Below are positions 62,201 through 64,000 of a stretch of 64,000 bases of DNA, one piece after another. The notes beneath the pieces are model-generated. The model worked only from the letters and a program-made list of their open reading frames with translations, did not search any database and had not been told where the DNA came from. Position 1 is the stretch's first letter. Every line of letters begins with the position of its first letter. This stretch comes from Scatophagus argus. Lineage: Eukaryota; Chordata; Actinopteri; Scatophagidae. The stretch is from positions 10,256,802 to 10,320,801 of the forward strand of contig NC_058512.1 of NCBI RefSeq assembly GCF_020382885.2, in the 5' to 3' direction. The translations under genes and the position numbers were made by a program.

Positions 62201-63894
62201 TGATTTTTAACGGCTACACAGTATTTTAGGTTCAGTGCAAGAAATATGGAAATAAGAATGTTGTAATAGCAGGACATCCAGTTACCCAGCAGGCTTTCTT
62301 CTTGGATGCATTACTTGGTGCATTAAATAAGGAATGTGTGAAAGCTGGAGCATGAACTGCATGAAACCCACACACTGAACAGTCTCACTCTTCTGTTGAG
62401 ATGTCTGAAACCAGGCAGCTTCACTGATTCATGTCTTCAGCCTGCTGATGGTGTGGGTATATGTGTGTAGATCAGCAGATCTCAGCAAGAGGAAACACAC
62501 CTTCACACACACTTTATCCTGCTTTTACCTGCTGACCTAACTATCCCATGACAGCCTGCAGCATATCACACACCTGCCTGGTCAAACATCCATGCAGGTT
62601 CACTTGTGTGTATAGCAGTTTTAAAGCTCCAAACAGCATTTTTGTCCCCCAAAATTCTTTGTACTGTACTGTTCTGAAAAACCTTTTTCTGTGCTGTGGC
62701 ACCAAAATAAAGCCAGAATTTCCTTTGTTGCAAAATGTTAGCTGATTGTTTCCCACTAACAACAAATAATGCCATCACTCATAAAGCCCAAACTAGAAAA
62801 CCATGTGGAGAAACTAAATAGAGTAAATAGAGTTGATATATTGTTTCTGGCACATGTGTATCTCTATGAACATTGACTGATGCGCTACGGTAGCATGAAA
62901 TGCATTTTGAGAGTTATTTGGACTCATTTTGGGAAATTCTCAGACACATTCTCGAGAAAGTTTTGAAAGTCTTTTAGGGAGATGTAAGAAATAAGTTAGA
63001 AAAATCTAGTATTTATGTTTATAAATACTGGTTCTGTCTAATTATGTATTTATGTTTTTTATGTTTTCCTGTTGTATTCATTCATTATTCGTGTGTAACA
63101 TTGATTTTCACGTCTAGTATGTTTCTGTTTCTCCTCCAGGGTAAATGTCCCATCGATGTACCAGATGCCTCAGGAAAGGCGGCTCTGCATCACGCTGGTG
63201 AGCGTCTCAGTGTACTCAGAGTTAAACAAAAGCAATTTTGTTGAAGATTAGTCTGCTGTTGGGAAAATATGTTGTGAGATTAAGTTAAAGCTCGTTTCAA
63301 TCAAAAGTTCCCATAAGATTCATGCTTGTTTTCGTTCAAACCAAACACTGCTCTGTCTCTGAGTGATGAGAACATTCTCACAGACTTGATCTTTGGTTAT
63401 TTTTTCTTGAGGCTTCTGCTTTCCAGCTCTAAAAATAATGTTTTTCAGCCATGTGTGCCTACACTGAATTTGACAGATCTCTTTAGAGCTTCTTTTCAGT
63501 TTGTTTCACAATGCTGATGTTATTTGACAATGCTGTTGAGGTGACTTATTCTATATTTTTTATCAATGTTGCACTTTTGCAATAGAGACAATGGCTTACG
63601 AGTGTTACACAACAGTTTCAGCTACTGTAATCCTGCCTATGTTTTTTGATGAAAAGGAAAGTAGAAAGTACAGTCATGTCATGTTATGCTGTGATTAATG
63701 TGGTCTTTTGGACATCAGACAGTGAGAGATCTCTTGCCAAATTCCATCCTAGAACACACTGCGATCTCTGAACACCTGTGAGCTCCTTTTTATTGTCTGA
63801 GTGCTGGTTTGTTTTTTCTTCAGCTGCCAACGGGAACATCCAGATTGTCCAACTGCTGTGTGAACTTAAAAGTCCCATCAACCTGAAGGATGCA
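41204..63894 (+). CDS. rai14: Ankycorbin (RAI14), N-terminal part, continues off the window
   Basis: Six coding exons: 41204-41239, 59659-59789, 61597-61685, 61994-62058, 63140-63197 and 63824-63894, 450 nt for residues 1-150, all GT-AG and in phase. The start [12 protein letters not shown], alone on its exon, is nearly the human ankycorbin start. It is followed by [20 protein letters not shown] and ankyrin repeats, with the hallmarks [38 protein letters not shown] and [21 protein letters not shown]14 is an actin-bundle and cell-junction scaffold with N-terminal ankyrin repeats and a long C-terminal coiled coil; the coiled coil must lie to the right. UACA is a related family but its N-terminus fits less well. 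Intron 2 is 18.4 kb, typical for the long first coding intron of this gene. Confidence 0.93.
42787..42811 (+). promoter_or_regulatory. Possible intronic enhancer motifs: AP-1 and ERE-like palindrome
   Basis: TGACTCA at 42787-42793 is a perfect AP-1 site. TGTCACGGTGACC at 42799-42811 is an estrogen-response-element-like inverted repeat with one mismatch. The flank is locally GC-richer than the rest of the rai14 intron. Motif clustering alone is weak evidence. Confidence 0.25.
44897..45414 (-). mobile_element. Internally deleted, decayed Tc1/mariner element
   Basis: Terminal inverted repeats face each other: left CACTATATAGACAAAAGTAT, right (reverse complement) CAATACATAGGCAAAAGTAT. Both ends are flanked by TA (44895-44896 and 45415-45416), the Tc1 target duplication. 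On the minus strand remnants of the transposase C-terminus are readable ([14 protein letters not shown] followed by broken text). At 518 bp it is about a third of a full Tc1 element, and stops and deletions make it inactive. Confidence 0.8.
46896..46921 (+). repeat. (TG)13 microsatellite
   Basis: Thirteen TG units in the large rai14 intron. Confidence 0.9.
48670..48760 (+). mobile_element. Fragment of the RTE-like repeat, 5' half
   Basis: GCACGGTGATGCAGTGGTTA GCACTGTCGCTTCACAGCAA matches the opposite end of the family seen at 18028-18372. The copy breaks off after about 90 bp. Confidence 0.55.
56966..57010 (+). repeat. CT-rich microsatellite
   Basis: (CT)n with TTTC interruptions, 45 bp. 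Confidence 0.85.
59790..61596 (+). other. rai14 intron between the first two ankyrin exons
   Basis: Contains a run of 23 A at 59986-60008 and no recognisable exon. Confidence 0.6.
61770..61782 (+). repeat. Poly(C) run, 13 C
   Basis: C13 followed by an A-rich stretch and a short TA tract, in a 308-bp rai14 intron. Confidence 0.85.
62059..63139 (+). other. rai14 intron
   Basis: 1.08 kb between ankyrin exons, with nothing coding recognised. The following intron, 63198-63823, is likewise empty. Confidence 0.6.
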
Positions 63895-64000
63895 GTGCGT
63901 ACTTTCATTATTACTTCCACTCTTTTATTTTTCCCGAAACTAATGAAGACCACAAAAATGCTTCATTCAGTTCTCATTCATGTCGCTCTCTGCTGTGTCG

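Noticed and set aside
41204-63894. UACA or ANKRD24 instead of RAI14
   Set aside because: The start [10 protein letters not shown] and NEWNKND block fit RAI14 best.
1-64000. tRNA, rRNA, CRISPR, operon or phage features
   Set aside because: No cloverleaf with A/B boxes, rRNA-like stretches or spaced direct-repeat arrays were seen; the DNA is vertebrate nuclear.

Overview
The window is vertebrate nuclear DNA, almost certainly from a percomorph-type teleost fish. The evidence is split genes with GT-AG introns, eukaryotic poly(A) signals, AT-rich introns full of microsatellites, fish-type interspersed repeats (a decayed Tc1 element, a GATG-tailed RTE-like repeat, foldback elements) and gene models that read through cleanly as fish orthologues of human proteins. 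There are no prokaryotic features, CRISPR arrays, rRNA genes or convincing tRNA genes.

Layout. About 1-300: probable 3' end of a gene lying to the left. 1294-4770 (-): a 6-exon gene for a 407-residue C8orf58-like protein. 6471-9289 (+): fam166b/cimip2b, 6 exons, 277 aa, a ciliary microtubule inner protein. 11494-17646 (-), with a 5' non-coding exon near 21.4 kb: rusc2 (iporin, RUN domain), 9 coding exons, about 1281 aa, tail-to-tail with fam166b as in human. 23167-23948 (-): leap2, 3 exons, 79 aa, a secreted antimicrobial/ghrelin-receptor peptide. 26998-36414 (-): scarb2 (LIMP-2), 12 exons, 481 aa, complete. 38041-38644 (-): two well-formed exons ending an unrecognised gene. From about 39.5 kb to beyond the right edge (+): 5' part of rai14 (ankycorbin). 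Its CpG-rich promoter, a start exon for 12 residues, an 18.4-kb intron and five ankyrin-repeat exons are present; the rest is off the window.

These are not an operon and do not form one pathway. They cover cilia (fam166b), vesicle and RUN-domain trafficking (rusc2), lysosomal membrane/cargo transport (scarb2), innate defence and feeding signals (leap2), and actin/cell-junction scaffolding (rai14). Their human orthologues lie on several chromosomes, so only the rusc2-fam166b pair is clearly an ancient linkage.

Exon boundaries were worked out by hand from splice motifs, reading phase and remembered family similarity; no alignment was run. The observations most worth checking are the unnamed two-exon gene at 38.0-38.6 kb, a scarb2 lacking the histidine known to control glucocerebrosidase binding, a (CA)14 tract and in-frame upstream ATG in the scarb2 leader, an apparent loss of the SH3 domain from rusc2, short uORFs touching the rusc2 and rai14 starts, a (TG)8...T9 tract at the rai14 start-exon acceptor, a leap2 intron-retention reading frame that drops one conserved cysteine, a 34-bp perfect palindrome, and a large foldback element.
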